Below are positions 8,645 through 19,259 of a stretch of 64,000 nucleotides of DNA, one piece after another (positions within the stretch are counted from its first letter, which is position 1; each line of letters opens with the position of its first letter). Source of the DNA: Limnohabitans sp. 2KL-17 (GTDB taxonomy: Bacteria; Pseudomonadota; Gammaproteobacteria; Burkholderiales; Burkholderiaceae_C); the NCBI RefSeq assembly GCF_003063415.1, contig NZ_NESK01000005.1, positions 62,001-126,000 of the forward strand, read 5' to 3'. Below the pieces are notes generated by a model. It made no database searches and was not told the DNA's origin. It was given only the letters and a program-made list of their open reading frames with translations. Made by a program: the position numbers and the translations under genes.

Positions 8645-10747
8645 TCAGAGGCCGGGATAGCCAGGCTCTGAGGCCACGACCTCTTTACGGGGGCCAATCC
8701 AACGCGTGGGCACAAGTAAAGTGAGTAAAACCATCACCAAAAGGCCTGCGGGCACACCGAAAACACCTGCAGACAATGGCTGGATACCTAACCATAGGCC
8801 GCCAATTGGGTCCAGCCCCCATATTTGGCGAAAACCGGGGGCATTGATGAGCATGTAATAAAGGGTGACACCCAAGCCCGTCAGCATGCCGGCAACAACT
8901 GCAAGTCGGTGGACCTTGGGCCACAGCATGCCCAAAACCATGCCAGGGAAAAATGCAGCAGCGGCCAATGAAAAGGAGGTTGATACAAGCGCCAGGATCT
9001 CTGCTGGCTTGAAAGCAGCCACGACAGCGGCCAGCATGGCCACGGTCAGCAAAGCAAATTTGGACAAAATGACCCGCCCTTCAGACGATTTGGGTTTGTG
9101 CTCTCGCCCTGGCCCGATGTCGTGCACCAAAGCGTTGCTGATGGTCAGCAGCAAGCCGTCTGCTGTCGACAAAGCAGCGGCCAAACCCCCTGCGGCAACC
9201 AAGCCTGAGACCACGAAAGGCATTCCACCAAGTTCTGGCGTGGCCAGCATGATCATGTCAGCCCCCAGCTTCAATTCACCCAATTGCAAAACCCGGTCAC
9301 CATTGACATCAGAAAATTCCAGCAAAGCAGAATCAAGACGCGCCCATTGGGCCATCCAGCTGGGCAAATCCTCAAAACTGCTTCCCACGAGGCTGTTCAA
9401 CACCTCAAACTTGACCAATACAGCCACAGCGGGGACGCTCAAGTACAGCAAACCAATGAAGAACAAGGACCACGCCACAGAACTGCGCGTTTCGGCCACC
9501 GAAGGCAGGGTGTAAAAGCGTGTCAACAAATGCGGCATGCCCGCTGTTCCGATCATGAGGCAAAACACCAAAGCCAAAAAATTGAGGCGGGATTCACCAA
9601 ACAACTTGACCTCTTCGGGACTGCCATCCGGCTGCCCCGCGAAGGCTTGGGCGTGGGGGGGCATGCCCCCCAAAGGTTTGGCACGCTCACGGTTTTCATG
9701 CATGGCGCGAGTCCACTGCTCACGCGCTGAAGCCGCATCGCGCGGCACCGACAACAGCTCACGCCGGGCTTGCGCAATGGCTGCGTAATCGGCAGATTGC
9801 GCCTTGAGCGTGCGAATTTTTCCCTCCAACTCTTGGCGCAATTCGATCATTGACTGTTCGACATTCTCCAAACGCGACTCAAACACTTTTGCCCGACGCG
9901 CGAACTCTTGACGCACCTCGATTTCAGCAGGGTCGTTGACCAGTTTTTTTTCAATCGCTTCAATTTGGGCCAGTTGCTGCCCATAGACCAAAGGTGCCAG
10001 GGGTGTTCCCAGTTGCTTGTAAGCCAGCCAGGAAACGGGAATCATGAAGGCCATCAACAACATGATGTATTGGGCCACCTGGGTCCAGGTGATGGCACGC
10101 ATACCTCCCAGAAAGGAGCACAGCAAAACGCCGCCCAATCCGAGCAAAATGCCGATTTCAAACTGAACGCCCGTCAAACGGGATGCGATCAGCCCGATGC
10201 CATAGATCTGGGCAACCACGTATGTGAACGAGCACAACACCGATGCCAGGGCCGCGATGATGCGAGGCCAGCGTCCGCCATAGCGGCGGTCAAAGTAGTC
10301 TGGCAAGGTGTAGAGCTTCATGGCTCGCAAATGGGGGGCGATCAACAATGCGACCAAACAAAACCCACCTGTCCACCCCATCACGTAAGCCAAGCCACCG
10401 GGCTGCTGACCACTGCCAGAAAACCCCTGCAAATAAAGTGCACCGGACAAGCTGATGAATGAGGCTGCACTCATCCAATCTGCCGCAGTGGCCATGCCGT
10501 TGTACATGGCTGGAATGCGCCGCCCGGCGACGTAATACTCGTCCTCGTCAGAGGTCCGGCTCGAAATGCCAATCAAGGCATAAATCATCACCGTGCTGAA
10601 TAAAAAGATGGGGCCAATCAAGTTGCGTGACAAGCCCCATCGCTCTGCCAAGGCCATGGCGCCAACCAAGCTGACAAGGATGGCAATGTAAATCAGTACA
10701 TTGCGATGAAGCCGCCGATGGTATGCCGCAGTTTGAATGGATGCCAT
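8645..10747 (-). CDS. Sodium:solute symporter family protein (large VC_2705-like type)
   Basis: Twelve-to-thirteen-helix Na+/solute symporter of the SSS family, related to acetate permease ActP. 700 residues, longer than usual ActP (~550). The N-terminal helices (about 17-35, 43-61) precede the family block DEDEYYVAGRRIPAMYNGMA and the core GLAAALSTADGLLLTISNALVHD. Between helices there is a soluble insertion at ~256-388, largely a predicted coiled coil, and an EF-hand-like loop at 480-491 (DVNGDRVLQLGE). The substrate is unknown; short carboxylates are likely from the family. I chose ATG 10747 over a TTG five codons earlier; neither has a clear ribosome-binding site. It lies 33 nt downstream of ppsA. 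Confidence 0.88.
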   Translation of the reverse strand: MASIQTAAYHRRLHRNVLIYIAILVSLVGAMALAERWGLSRNLIGPIFLFSTVMIYALIGISSRTSDEDEYYVAGRRIPAMYNGMATAADWMSAASFISLSGALYLQGFSGSGQQPGGLAYVMGWTGGFCLVALLIAPHLRAMKLYTLPDYFDRRYGGRWPRIIAALASVLCSFTYVVAQIYGIGLIASRLTGVQFEIGILLGLGGVLLCSFLGGMRAITWTQVAQYIMLLMAFMIPVSWLAYKQLGTPLAPLVYGQQLAQIEAIEKKLVNDPAEIEVRQEFARRAKVFESRLENVEQSMIELRQELEGKIRTLKAQSADYAAIAQARRELLSVPRDAASAREQWTRAMHENRERAKPLGGMPPHAQAFAGQPDGSPEEVKLFGESRLNFLALVFCLMIGTAGMPHLLTRFYTLPSVAETRSSVAWSLFFIGLLYLSVPAVAVLVKFEVLNSLVGSSFEDLPSWMAQWARLDSALLEFSDVNGDRVLQLGELKLGADMIMLATPELGGMPFVVSGLVAAGGLAAALSTADGLLLTISNALVHDIGPGREHKPKSSEGRVILSKFALLTVAMLAAVVAAFKPAEILALVSTSFSLAAAAFFPGMVLGMLWPKVHRLAVVAGMLTGLGVTLYYMLINAPGFRQIWGLDPIGGLWLGIQPLSAGVFGVPAGLLVMVLLTLLVPTRWIGPRKEVVASEPGYPGL

Positions 10748-10780
10748 ACTTTGAGACAACAAAGATCCGTGCTCAAAAAA

Positions 10781-13171
10781 TCAGCGGCCCAGTTGGGTCC
10801 AGGTTTCGATCACCGTGTCCGGGTTGAGCGAAATGGAGCTGATCCCCTGGTCCATCAACCAACGAGCGAAGTCCGGATGGTCACTGGGGCCCTGGCCGCA
10901 AATACCGATGTATTTGCCTTGTGACAAACAAGCCTCGATCGCTTGCGAAATAAGCGCCGTCACGGCTGGATCGCGCTCATCAAAGTCCATCGCCAGCAGG
11001 GGCATGCCTGAGTCACGGTCAAGGCCCAAGGTCAATTGCGTCAGATCGTTCGATCCGATCGAAAAACCATCAAAAAACGCCAGGAACTGCTTGGCCAGAA
11101 TGGCGTTGCTGGGCACTTCGCACATCATGATGAGCTTCAGGTCGTCTTCGCCACGTCGCAAACCCTGGGTGGCCAGCAAACGGGTCACCTTTTCGGCCTG
11201 CCCCAGCGTGCGAACAAAGGGCACCATGATCTGCACATTGGTCAGGCCCATCTCGCCGCGCACACGCTTGATTGCTTCGCATTCCATGGCAAAAGCTTCG
11301 CCAAAGTCTTCGCTGATGTAACGCGCTGCACCCCGAAAGCCCAGCATCGGGTTTTCTTCTTCCGGCTCGTATCGGCTTCCACCAATCAGCTTGCGGTATT
11401 CGTTGCTCTTGAAATCGGAAAGACGCACGATCACGGGCTTTGGCCAGAATGCCGCAGCGATGCTCGCAACCCCTTCAGCCACCTTGTCCACATAAAACGC
11501 ACGCGGAGATGCATGGCCACGGGCCACAGATTCCACAGCCTTTTTCAGGTCGGCGTCGATTGCTGGGTAGTCTAGGATGGCTTTGGGGTGCACGCCAATG
11601 TTGTTGTTGATGATGAACTCCAGACGCGCCAGTCCGACACCCGCGTTGGGCAGCTGGGCAAAATCAAAAGCCAACTGGGGGTTGCCCACGTTCATCATGA
11701 TTTTGGTTTTGATCTCGGGCAACACGCCACGCTGGATCTCACTGATTTCGGTTTCGAGCAAGCCGTCATAAATATGGCCGGTATCACCTTCAGCGCAGCT
11801 GACAGTCACAAGAGTGCCTTCATGCAACGCTTCCGTGGCGTTACCGCAGCCCACGACCGCTGGAATGCCCAACTCGCGGGCAATGATGGCGGCGTGACAG
11901 GTACGCCCGCCACGGTTGGTGACGATGGCGCTAGCCCGCTTCATCACAGGCTCCCAGTTCGGGTCGGTCATGTCTGTCACCAGCACGTCCCCAGGCTGCA
12001 CCTGGTCCATTTCGCTGATGTTGTGAACAAGACGGACCGGGCCTGTGCCAATCTTCTGACCAATCGCCCGCCCCTCAGCCAGGATCACGCTTTTGCCTTT
12101 GAGCTTGTATCGCAGTTCGGGGGTGCCTTTGGCCTGACTTTTGACGGTTTCCGGGCGGGCTTGCAGGATGTAAAGCAAACCATCCGTGCCGTCTTTTCCC
12201 CACTCGATGTCCATCGGGCGGCCGTAATGCCGCTCAATGATCACCGCATATCGGGCCAGCTGCTCGACTTCATCATCTGTCAGGCTATAGCGGTTTCGCA
12301 ATTCAGCAGGCACATCGGTGGTTTTGACCAGCTTGCCAGAAGCGGCTTTCTCTTCTGGGGTGGCAAATACCATTTCGATCAGCTTGGAGCCCAGGTTACG
12401 CCGGATGACGCAGCGCTTGCCGGCAGCCAGCATGGGCTTGTGAACATAAAACTCATCGGGATTGACCGCGCCCTGCACCACTGTCTCACCCAAACCGTAG
12501 CTTGAAGTGATGAACACCACGTCTTCAAAACCCGACTCGGTATCAATGGTGAACATCACGCCTGCCGCACCCAAATCAGAGCGAACCATGCGCTGAACAC
12601 CCGCTGACAAGGCCACATCGGCATGGGCAAAACCCTTGTGCACCCGATAACTGATAGCCCGGTCGTTGTAAAGGGATGCGAAGACTTCTTTCATCTTGTG
12701 CAGCACATCTTCGATGCCCACCACGTTCAAAAAGCTCTCTTGCTGCCCAGCGAACGAGGCATCAGGCAGATCTTCGGCTGTGGCGGAAGAGCGCACAGCG
12801 AATGAAGCATCGAGGTTACTGCCTTGCATGCGAACAAACTCTTCGCGAATGGCTTTTTCAAGATCGGCCGGAAAAGGTTGGTCCACGACCATGGCACGAA
12901 TTTCTGCACCTGCTGCGGCCAAGGCACGGACGTCCTCGGTGTCCAGGGCATCCAGTCGGGTGTTGATGCGCTCGGTCAAGCCACCGAAGGCCAGAAACTG
13001 CCGAAAAGCATGGGCGGTCGTGGCAAAACCTGTCGGCACACGCACTCCGGAAGGCAACTGGGAAATCATCTCCCCCAAACTGGCGTTTTTGCCACCGACC
13101 GACTCCACATCGGTCATGCGCAAATGCTCAAACGGGACGACCAGGGCGGTCTCACTGAAAAGATCAGGCAT
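10781..13171 (-). CDS. ppsA: Phosphoenolpyruvate synthase PpsA
   Basis: Converts pyruvate and ATP to PEP, AMP and phosphate for gluconeogenesis. 796 residues, family length. ATP-grasp N-domain with [12 protein letters not shown] and [19 protein letters not shown]; the phosphohistidine loop [18 protein letters not shown] contains the catalytic His; the PEP-binding C-domain ends with [17 protein letters not shown] and the reactive Cys of [14 protein letters not shown] 13171 has TTGGAG about 8 nt upstream. It is divergent from its own regulator ppsR. Confidence 0.97.
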   Translation of the reverse strand: MPDLFSETALVVPFEHLRMTDVESVGGKNASLGEMISQLPSGVRVPTGFATTAHAFRQFLAFGGLTERINTRLDALDTEDVRALAAAGAEIRAMVVDQPFPADLEKAIREEFVRMQGSNLDASFAVRSSATAEDLPDASFAGQQESFLNVVGIEDVLHKMKEVFASLYNDRAISYRVHKGFAHADVALSAGVQRMVRSDLGAAGVMFTIDTESGFEDVVFITSSYGLGETVVQGAVNPDEFYVHKPMLAAGKRCVIRRNLGSKLIEMVFATPEEKAASGKLVKTTDVPAELRNRYSLTDDEVEQLARYAVIIERHYGRPMDIEWGKDGTDGLLYILQARPETVKSQAKGTPELRYKLKGKSVILAEGRAIGQKIGTGPVRLVHNISEMDQVQPGDVLVTDMTDPNWEPVMKRASAIVTNRGGRTCHAAIIARELGIPAVVGCGNATEALHEGTLVTVSCAEGDTGHIYDGLLETEISEIQRGVLPEIKTKIMMNVGNPQLAFDFAQLPNAGVGLARLEFIINNNIGVHPKAILDYPAIDADLKKAVESVARGHASPRAFYVDKVAEGVASIAAAFWPKPVIVRLSDFKSNEYRKLIGGSRYEPEEENPMLGFRGAARYISEDFGEAFAMECEAIKRVRGEMGLTNVQIMVPFVRTLGQAEKVTRLLATQGLRRGEDDLKLIMMCEVPSNAILAKQFLAFFDGFSIGSNDLTQLTLGLDRDSGMPLLAMDFDERDPAVTALISQAIEACLSQGKYIGICGQGPSDHPDFARWLMDQGISSISLNPDTVIETWTQLGR

Positions 13172-13245
13172 TAAAAGCTCCAAAGTTAAAACCAGGCTCC
13201 ATGAGGCAGGACGGGGTTTTGTTGTTCTTGGTGTGAACCGCCGTC

Positions 13246-13292
13246 CGGGGTGCCATGGATAATCAGATCATTTTAGGGGGCTCGGCACCCCG
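13246..13292. promoter_or_regulatory. Inverted repeat between ppsA and ppsR
   Basis: Nine-base arms CGGGGTGCC (13246-13254) and GGCACCCCG (13284-13292) flank a 29-nt spacer in the 142-bp divergent gap. On the plus strand the right arm is followed by an AT-rich stretch ending in TTTTTT just before the ppsR ATG. It could be an operator or a ppsR leader hairpin. Confidence 0.45.
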
Positions 13293-13313
13293 TCATTTAA
13301 TTTTTTCAAGCCC

Positions 13314-14135
13314 ATGTCAAAACGCACTGTCTTTTTCGTTTCCGATGGCACTGGCATCACTGCCGAGACTTTCGGCAACGCCATCCTGGCCCAGTTCGAC
13401 ATGAAAACCAGGCATGTGCGTCTGCCCTTTACAGACACCATCGACAAAGCCCACCAGGCGGTGCGGCAGATCAACCACACCGCTGACACCGAAGGCAACA
13501 AGCCGATCGTATTCACCACCTTGGTGAACATGGATGTGCTCAAAGTCTTACAAGCGCATTGCCAAGGCATGCTGCTGGACATGTTTGGCACCTTCGTGAA
13601 TCCGCTGGAAAACGAGTTGGGCATCAAGTCACATCACCGGGTGGGTCGTTTTTCGGATGTGAGCAAAAGCAAGGAATACCACGACCGCATTGAGGCCATC
13701 AACTTCTCTTTGGCCCATGACGATGGGCAATCCAACCGCGATCTTGACTCTGCCGAGGTGATTTTGGTCGGTGTGAGTCGAAGCGGAAAGACACCAACCA
13801 GCCTATATTTGGCCATGCAGCATGGGCTGAAAGCTGCCAACTACCCCTTGATCCCCGAAGACTTTGACCGCAAGCAACTGCCACCAGCCTTGGTGCCACA
13901 CCGTAAAAAAATCTTCGGCTTGAGCATTCATCCCGATCGGCTGGCTGAAATTCGCGCCGAACGTCGGCCCAACTCACGTTACGCCAGTCTGGAAAATTGC
14001 CGCATGGAAGTCTCTGAGGCAGAAGCCATGATGCGCCGGTCTGGCATCCGCTGGCTGTCCACCACTACCAAATCGATCGAAGAAATTGCGACAACCATCT
14101 TGCAAGAAATCAAGCCCGACCGGTTGATTTATTGA
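13314..14135 (+). CDS. ppsR: PEP synthase regulatory protein (ADP-dependent kinase/pyrophosphorylase) PpsR
   Basis: DUF299 family bifunctional enzyme that inactivates PpsA by ADP-dependent phosphorylation and reactivates it by phosphorolysis. 273 residues. P-loop GVSRSGKT at 153-160; N-terminal VFFVSDGTGITAETFGNAIL; C-terminal RRSGIRWLSTTTKSIEEIA is the family signature. The divergent arrangement with ppsA supports the pairing. The preceding bases lack a strong ribosome-binding site. Confidence 0.96.
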   Translation: MSKRTVFFVSDGTGITAETFGNAILAQFDMKTRHVRLPFTDTIDKAHQAVRQINHTADTEGNKPIVFTTLVNMDVLKVLQAHCQGMLLDMFGTFVNPLENELGIKSHHRVGRFSDVSKSKEYHDRIEAINFSLAHDDGQSNRDLDSAEVILVGVSRSGKTPTSLYLAMQHGLKAANYPLIPEDFDRKQLPPALVPHRKKIFGLSIHPDRLAEIRAERRPNSRYASLENCRMEVSEAEAMMRRSGIRWLSTTTKSIEEIATTILQEIKPDRLIY

Positions 14136-14175
14136 GCCTCTGGCTTACCGCCATTGCAACGACAAGGCGGTGGAT

Positions 14176-15504
14176 TCACGCGAGTGTTGCAGCGATCCGT
14201 TCGGCGCACTTGCGAGCCTGCAAGGCAACGCGTGCCTCCACCATCACACGAACTAAAGGCTCGGTGCCACTGGCGCGAATCAAAACACGCCCAGAATCGC
14301 CCAACTCAGACTCCGCAGCCCGCTTGGCATCCCATAAAGCTTCATGGCCTTCCCAATCAAAGCCTGGCGCCAAACGCACATTGATCAAGGTTTGCGGAAA
14401 CAGTGTGATGTCCTCGAGCAGTTGCGCCATTGTCTGACCACTGCCCACGCAGGCTTGCAGCACCTGCAAAGCACTCACCAAACCGTCTCCCGTGGTGTGC
14501 TTGTCAAGGGCTAACAAATGGCCAGAGCCTTCACCACCCAGCAGCCAGCCTTTGTCGTGCAAGACTTCCAGCACATAACGGTCACCCACTTTCGCTCGCA
14601 CAAATTGAACACCGCGTCGCTTGAATGCCAATTCGACAGCCAAGTTGGTCATCAAGGTGCCCACGACCCCCGGCACGGCTTCATCACGGGCCAGTCGGTC
14701 AGCGACCATCAGATACAACAGCTCATCGCCGTTGAAAAGGCGGCCAGTGGCATCCACAAATTGCAACCGATCGGCATCACCATCCAGAGCAATGCCGTAA
14801 TGGGCACCATGGTCCTTGACAGCCTGCACCAAGGCCTCGGGGTGCGTGGCCCCCACAGCCTTGTTGATGTTCAGTCCGTCGGGCGAACAACCGATCGCGA
14901 TCACCTCGGCGCCCAGTTCGTGAAACACTTTGGGGGCAATTTGGTAGGCCGCACCATGGGCCGCATCTACCACGACCTTCAATCCTTTGAGTGTCAAATC
15001 GTTCGAAAAGGTGCTCTTACAAAATTCGATGTAACGCCCCGCAGCGTCGTTGAGGCGACGGGTTTTTCCCAGAGCGGCTGAATCCACCCAGGCCGGGTCC
15101 TCCAGAAGCATGGCCTCAACCGTCTCTTCCCAGGCATCCGATAGTTTTTTGCCTTGTGCACTGAAAAACTTGATGCCGTTGTCAGCAAAGGGGTTGTGGC
15201 TTGCGCTGATCACAACACCCAAAGAAGCACGCTGCGCACGGGTCAGATAAGCAACAGCGGGGGTGGGTACAGGACCCAGCAAAACCACATCAACCCCTGC
15301 TGAATTGAACCCTGACTCGAGTGCACTTTCGAGCATGTAGCCGGAAATACGGGTGTCTTTGCCGATCAGCACGGTCGGGTGCGCCTCTTGAGACTTCAAG
15401 ACACGGCCCACAGCATGCGCCAACCGCAAAATGAAATCCGGCGTGATGGGGCTTTGCCCCACTGTGCCGCGGATACCGTCTGTGCCGAAATATTGACGCG
15501 CCAT
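14176..15504 (-). CDS. glmM: Phosphoglucosamine mutase GlmM
   Basis: Isomerises glucosamine-6-phosphate to glucosamine-1-phosphate, feeding UDP-GlcNAc for peptidoglycan and lipid A. 442 residues. [16 protein letters not shown] at the N-terminus fixes the ATG at 15504. The catalytic Ser102 lies in [10 protein letters not shown], and the metal loop is DGDADR. It is downstream of folP by 102 bp and convergent with ppsR. The rlmE-ftsH-folP-glmM order is widespread in proteobacteria. Confidence 0.97.
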   Translation of the reverse strand: MARQYFGTDGIRGTVGQSPITPDFILRLAHAVGRVLKSQEAHPTVLIGKDTRISGYMLESALESGFNSAGVDVVLLGPVPTPAVAYLTRAQRASLGVVISASHNPFADNGIKFFSAQGKKLSDAWEETVEAMLLEDPAWVDSAALGKTRRLNDAAGRYIEFCKSTFSNDLTLKGLKVVVDAAHGAAYQIAPKVFHELGAEVIAIGCSPDGLNINKAVGATHPEALVQAVKDHGAHYGIALDGDADRLQFVDATGRLFNGDELLYLMVADRLARDEAVPGVVGTLMTNLAVELAFKRRGVQFVRAKVGDRYVLEVLHDKGWLLGGEGSGHLLALDKHTTGDGLVSALQVLQACVGSGQTMAQLLEDITLFPQTLINVRLAPGFDWEGHEALWDAKRAAESELGDSGRVLIRASGTEPLVRVMVEARVALQARKCAERIAATLA

Positions 15505-15606
15505 GAAAACAGTCCTGATTTTTGTAATAAGTTCTGGAATTTTAGCTGCCCGGGCAACCACTGATCCTGACAACAAGCAGGGATTTAGCGCATCAGCGCA
15601 CCTAAG

Positions 15607-16476
15607 TTATTGAATGGCTTGCCAGACTTTAAGAGCATCCACCGTCTCCTTGACATCGTGCACCCTGACCACAGAGGCACCCCGCTCCACAGCCAACAAG
15701 GCTGCTGCCACACTGGCCGACTGTCGCTGGGCAGGTTCTGGCACCTGCCCCTCTTTGGACAACACCGCGCCCAAAGCCGATTTGCGCGACCAACCCGCCA
15801 GAATGGGGTACCCCAAACCCAACAACTCAGCCTGCCTGGCCAATAATTGAAAGTTCTGGGCCACTGTTTTGCCAAAACCAATGCCTGGGTCAAGCACCAA
15901 TCTTTGCGCAGCGATCCCTTGCGCTAAAAGCACACGGACGCGATCTTGCAAAAATGTCTCCACCACTGCGAGCACATCGCCGGCCATGGTCTCCGTTTGC
16001 ATGGTTTGGGGATCACGGTGCATGTGCATCAAACAGACGCCACACCCCGGATGGGCCGCAATCACACGCTCTGCACCCGGTTGCCGCAAGGCCCAAATAT
16101 CGTTGATGATGTCCACACCGCAATCCAGCACGGCCTGCATCACCTCAGGTTTGTATGTGTCTACAGAAATCGGCACATGCCAACGAACAGCTTCACGAAC
16201 AAATGGCATAAGTCGAGCCAACTCCTGAGACAACGGCACAGCAGTTGCCCCTGGGCGCGTAGACTCGCCACCAATGTCCAGAATTTGAGCACCGTTGTCC
16301 AGCAATTTTTCTGCATGGCGCAAGGCTTGGGCCGTCAGCGCTTGCTGGCCACCATCCGAAAAAGAATCGGGCGTGATGTTCACAATGCCCATGACCCAGG
16401 GGCGAGAAAGGTCCAAGTCAAATCGCGCAGTCTGCCAGCGCTTTGCGACATTCAGTTCTGTTTGTTGGCATGCCAT
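15607..16476 (-). CDS. folP: Dihydropteroate synthase FolP
   Basis: Condenses p-aminobenzoate with 6-hydroxymethyl-dihydropterin pyrophosphate; the sulfonamide target. 289 residues. MGIVNITPDSFSDGG at about 29-43 and DIGGESTRPGA form the pterin/phosphate site; GIGFGKTVAQNFQLL and GWSRKSALG follow. The ATG is preceded by ATGGAG directly after the U-run of a hairpin, so translation starts about 20 nt past a terminator-like structure. Confidence 0.96.
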   Translation of the reverse strand: MACQQTELNVAKRWQTARFDLDLSRPWVMGIVNITPDSFSDGGQQALTAQALRHAEKLLDNGAQILDIGGESTRPGATAVPLSQELARLMPFVREAVRWHVPISVDTYKPEVMQAVLDCGVDIINDIWALRQPGAERVIAAHPGCGVCLMHMHRDPQTMQTETMAGDVLAVVETFLQDRVRVLLAQGIAAQRLVLDPGIGFGKTVAQNFQLLARQAELLGLGYPILAGWSRKSALGAVLSKEGQVPEPAQRQSASVAAALLAVERGASVVRVHDVKETVDALKVWQAIQ

Positions 16477-16496
16477 ATGGGTTACTCCATGAAAAA

Positions 16497-16514
16497 CGGA
16501 GCCCTAAGGCTCCG
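16497..16514 (-). terminator. Terminator-like hairpin between ftsH and folP
   Basis: On the minus strand CGGAGCC/GGCTCCG with a 4-nt loop is followed immediately by TTTTTC. It lies 25 nt after the ftsH stop and only about 20 nt before the folP ATG, leaving no room for a separate folP promoter. It may act as a partial terminator or attenuator. Confidence 0.65.
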
Positions 16515-16539
16515 CTTCTGTTGCGCTGCTACTGCTAAA

Positions 16540-18459
16540 TCAAGCAGCCGTGGTTGCCGGCTCTGGCTGAACCACAGTTGAACCACCACCGCTACTGCCA
16601 CCTCCAGAGGGGGGTGTTCGGGGTGTCCAATCTTTGGGTGGCAGGGGATCACGCCCAGCCATGATGTCATCGATCTGGTCTTTGTCGATGGTTTCCCATT
16701 CCAGCAATGCTTTGGCCATGCCATGCATCTGGGCGCTGTGCTCTTCAATCAGACGACGCGCAACATTGTATTGCTCATCAATGATTCGGCGCACTTCCAT
16801 ATCCACCTTCTGCATGGTGGACTCGCTCATGTTGGTGGTCTTGGTGACTGAGCGACCCAGAAACACTTCACCCTCATTTTCAGCATAGACCATGGGGCCC
16901 AAAGCATCGGTCATTCCGTAACGCATGACCATGTCTCGGGCAATGGTCGTGGCGCGCTCAAAGTCGTTGCTGGCACCCGTGGTCATCTGGTGCATGAACA
17001 CTTCTTCTGCAATGCGACCGCCGAACAGCATGCTGATCTGGTTCAGCATGAATTCCTTGTCGTAGCTGTAGCGGTCTTTTTCAGGCAGGCTCATGGTGAC
17101 ACCCAAGGCGCGGCCACGTGGAATGATTGTCACCTTGTGAATCGGGTCGCACTTGGGCAAAAGCTTGCCGATCAAGGCATGCCCAGCCTCGTGATAGGCC
17201 GTGTTGCGACGCTCTTCTTCGGGCATGACCATGCTTTTACGCTCTGGGCCCATCAGGATTTTGTCTTTGGCTTTTTCAAAGTCGACCATCTCCACCACGC
17301 GGGCGTTGCGACGCGCTGCCATCAATGCCGCTTCGTTGCACAAATTAGCAAGATCAGCACCACTCATGCCTGGTGTACCCCGGGCAATCACCTCGGCCTT
17401 CACGTCCTGGCCGATCGGCACTTTGCGCATGTGCACGTTCAAAATTTGCTCACGCCCACGAATGTCCGGCAGGGTCACGTAGACCTGGCGGTCAAAACGG
17501 CCTGGGCGCAACAAAGCCGCATCCAAAATGTCCGGACGGTTGGTCGCAGCAACCACGATCACACCCAGGTTGGTTTCGAAACCATCCATCTCGACCAGCA
17601 TCTGGTTGAGGGTCTGTTCGCGCTCGTCGTTGCCGCCACCCAGGCCTGCGCCACGCTGGCGACCGACCGCGTCAATTTCGTCAATGAAAATGATGCAAGG
17701 CGCGTTCTTTTTGGCGTTCTCGAACATGTCGCGAACACGGGAAGCACCCACGCCCACGAACATCTCGACAAAATCTGATCCGGAGATGCTGAAAAACGGC
17801 ACTTTCGCTTCACCCGCGATGCCTTTGGCAAGCAGAGTTTTACCGGTGCCAGGAGGACCCACCAAAAGCAAACCGCGGGGAATACGGCCACCCAATTTTT
17901 GGAAACGTTGGGGATCTTTAAGGAAGTCAACCACCTCTTTAACTTCTTCTTTGGCTTCATCACAACCTGCAACATCAGCAAAAGTGGTGTTGTTGTTGTT
18001 TTCGTCCATCATGCGTGCCTTGGACTTGCCAAAGCTGAACGCACCGCCTTTGCCACCACCTTGCATCTGCCGCATGAAATAAACCCAGACACCGATCAAC
18101 AGCAGCATGGGCCCCCAGCTGACCAGCAATGTCATGAGCAAGGAGCCCTCCTCGCGAGGCTTGACATCGAACTTGACGCCGCTGCTGATCAAATCGCCCA
18201 CCAAGCCACGGTCAAGATAAGTGGCCGTTGTCTTGATGCGTCGGTCATCGTTTGTGATGGCGATAATCTCGGTGCCACCAGGGCTCTCGGAAATGGTGGC
18301 GCTCTTGATCCGGTTGCTGCGAACCTCTTCCAGAAAGTCTGAATAGCCAACAGCATTCGCACCTGCGACACCACGGTTGTCAAACTGTTTGAACAAGGTG
18401 AACAGCACCATGGCAATCACCATCCAAACGGCAATTTTGGAAAACCAAGGGTTATTCAA
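16540..18459 (-). CDS. ftsH: ATP-dependent zinc metalloprotease FtsH
   Basis: Membrane-anchored AAA+ protease that degrades LpxC, unassembled membrane proteins and sigma-32 in relatives. 639 residues. TM1 at about 4-21 and TM2 at about 113-130 flank the periplasmic domain; Walker A GPPGTGKT at ~201-208, Walker B IIFIDEID, zinc site HEAGH at ~423-427. The C-terminus is Gly/Ser-rich. I set the start at a TTG ([12 protein letters not shown]) because GGAG lies 6 nt upstream; a TTG four codons earlier is also open. Confidence 0.96.
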   Translation of the reverse strand: MNNPWFSKIAVWMVIAMVLFTLFKQFDNRGVAGANAVGYSDFLEEVRSNRIKSATISESPGGTEIIAITNDDRRIKTTATYLDRGLVGDLISSGVKFDVKPREEGSLLMTLLVSWGPMLLLIGVWVYFMRQMQGGGKGGAFSFGKSKARMMDENNNNTTFADVAGCDEAKEEVKEVVDFLKDPQRFQKLGGRIPRGLLLVGPPGTGKTLLAKGIAGEAKVPFFSISGSDFVEMFVGVGASRVRDMFENAKKNAPCIIFIDEIDAVGRQRGAGLGGGNDEREQTLNQMLVEMDGFETNLGVIVVAATNRPDILDAALLRPGRFDRQVYVTLPDIRGREQILNVHMRKVPIGQDVKAEVIARGTPGMSGADLANLCNEAALMAARRNARVVEMVDFEKAKDKILMGPERKSMVMPEEERRNTAYHEAGHALIGKLLPKCDPIHKVTIIPRGRALGVTMSLPEKDRYSYDKEFMLNQISMLFGGRIAEEVFMHQMTTGASNDFERATTIARDMVMRYGMTDALGPMVYAENEGEVFLGRSVTKTTNMSESTMQKVDMEVRRIIDEQYNVARRLIEEHSAQMHGMAKALLEWETIDKDQIDDIMAGRDPLPPKDWTPRTPPSGGGSSGGGSTVVQPEPATTAA

Positions 18460-18565
18460 GAGAGTCTCCAATCGAAAAAAATTACTGTTGTTATTCTAGG
18501 CCTGCCACATGCCGGCAAGCGCTAAAGATGTTGTTTTAGCCCTCGGAAACCGAGGAATTACCCAC

Positions 18566-19228
18566 TCAAATGGGGTTGATCAGACCCATGCCCACCAAAA
18601 AAGTCTCCGAAGACTTGTCCCGAGAAGCCTTGGGCTTGATCGGCTTGACCACTTTGAACGTTTCCTTGAACATCTTCACGATCTGACTGTAGCCGCTGCC
18701 ATGGAAGACTTTGACCACCAAGGCCCCTTGCGGTTTCATGTGATTTTGGGCAAATTCCACCGCTAACTCAATCAAATGTGTGATGCGCGCCGCATCCGAC
18801 GACTCGATGCCCGACAAATTGGGGGCCATGTCAGACACGACCACATCCACTTGGCGGCCCTGCAATGCGGACTCCAAAATGGCCGAGACCTCGTTTTCGC
18901 GAAAATCCCCTTGGATAAATTGAACACCCTCCACCGCGGCCATGGGCAAAAGATCCAAGGCAATGATGGTGCCATTCAGCCCCCCCACAGCCGCCCCGTC
19001 CGGTGACAACCTCCTGCGCAGGTACTGGCTCCAGGCGCCCGGGCTTGAACCCAGATCGACCACCAGATCTCCTGGACGGATCAAGCCAAGGGTTTCGTCA
19101 ATTTCTTTCAGCTTGTAGGCTGCCCGAGCACGGTATCCCTCTCTCAGAGCTAATTTCACGTAGGTGTCATTGACATGGTCGTTCAACCAGGCTTTGTTGA
19201 CCTTTTTACTTTTGGTTTTGACTTTCAT
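18566..19228 (-). CDS. rlmE: 23S rRNA (uridine-2552-2'-O)-methyltransferase RlmE (FtsJ/RrmJ)
   Basis: Methylates U2552 of the ribosomal A-loop in assembled 50S subunits. 220 residues from the ATG giving [12 protein letters not shown] site [15 protein letters not shown]; catalytic K-D-K-E tetrad elements are visible in [30 protein letters not shown] and the final helix. It contains a small insertion (AAVGGLNG) after the SAM loop. The gene is upstream of ftsH, as in many proteobacteria, and divergent from yhbY by 31 bp. Confidence 0.95.
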   Translation of the reverse strand: MKVKTKSKKVNKAWLNDHVNDTYVKLALREGYRARAAYKLKEIDETLGLIRPGDLVVDLGSSPGAWSQYLRRRLSPDGAAVGGLNGTIIALDLLPMAAVEGVQFIQGDFRENEVSAILESALQGRQVDVVVSDMAPNLSGIESSDAARITHLIELAVEFAQNHMKPQGALVVKVFHGSGYSQIVKMFKETFKVVKPIKPKASRDKSSETFLVGMGLINPI

Positions 19229-19259
19229 TCTTATGCGTCCTTGCGGGGATAATACGGGG

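Noticed and set aside
14147-14171. ACCGCC/GGCGGT repeat between ppsR and glmM
   Set aside because: Only six base pairs with a 13-nt loop and no U-run, so too weak to call a terminator.
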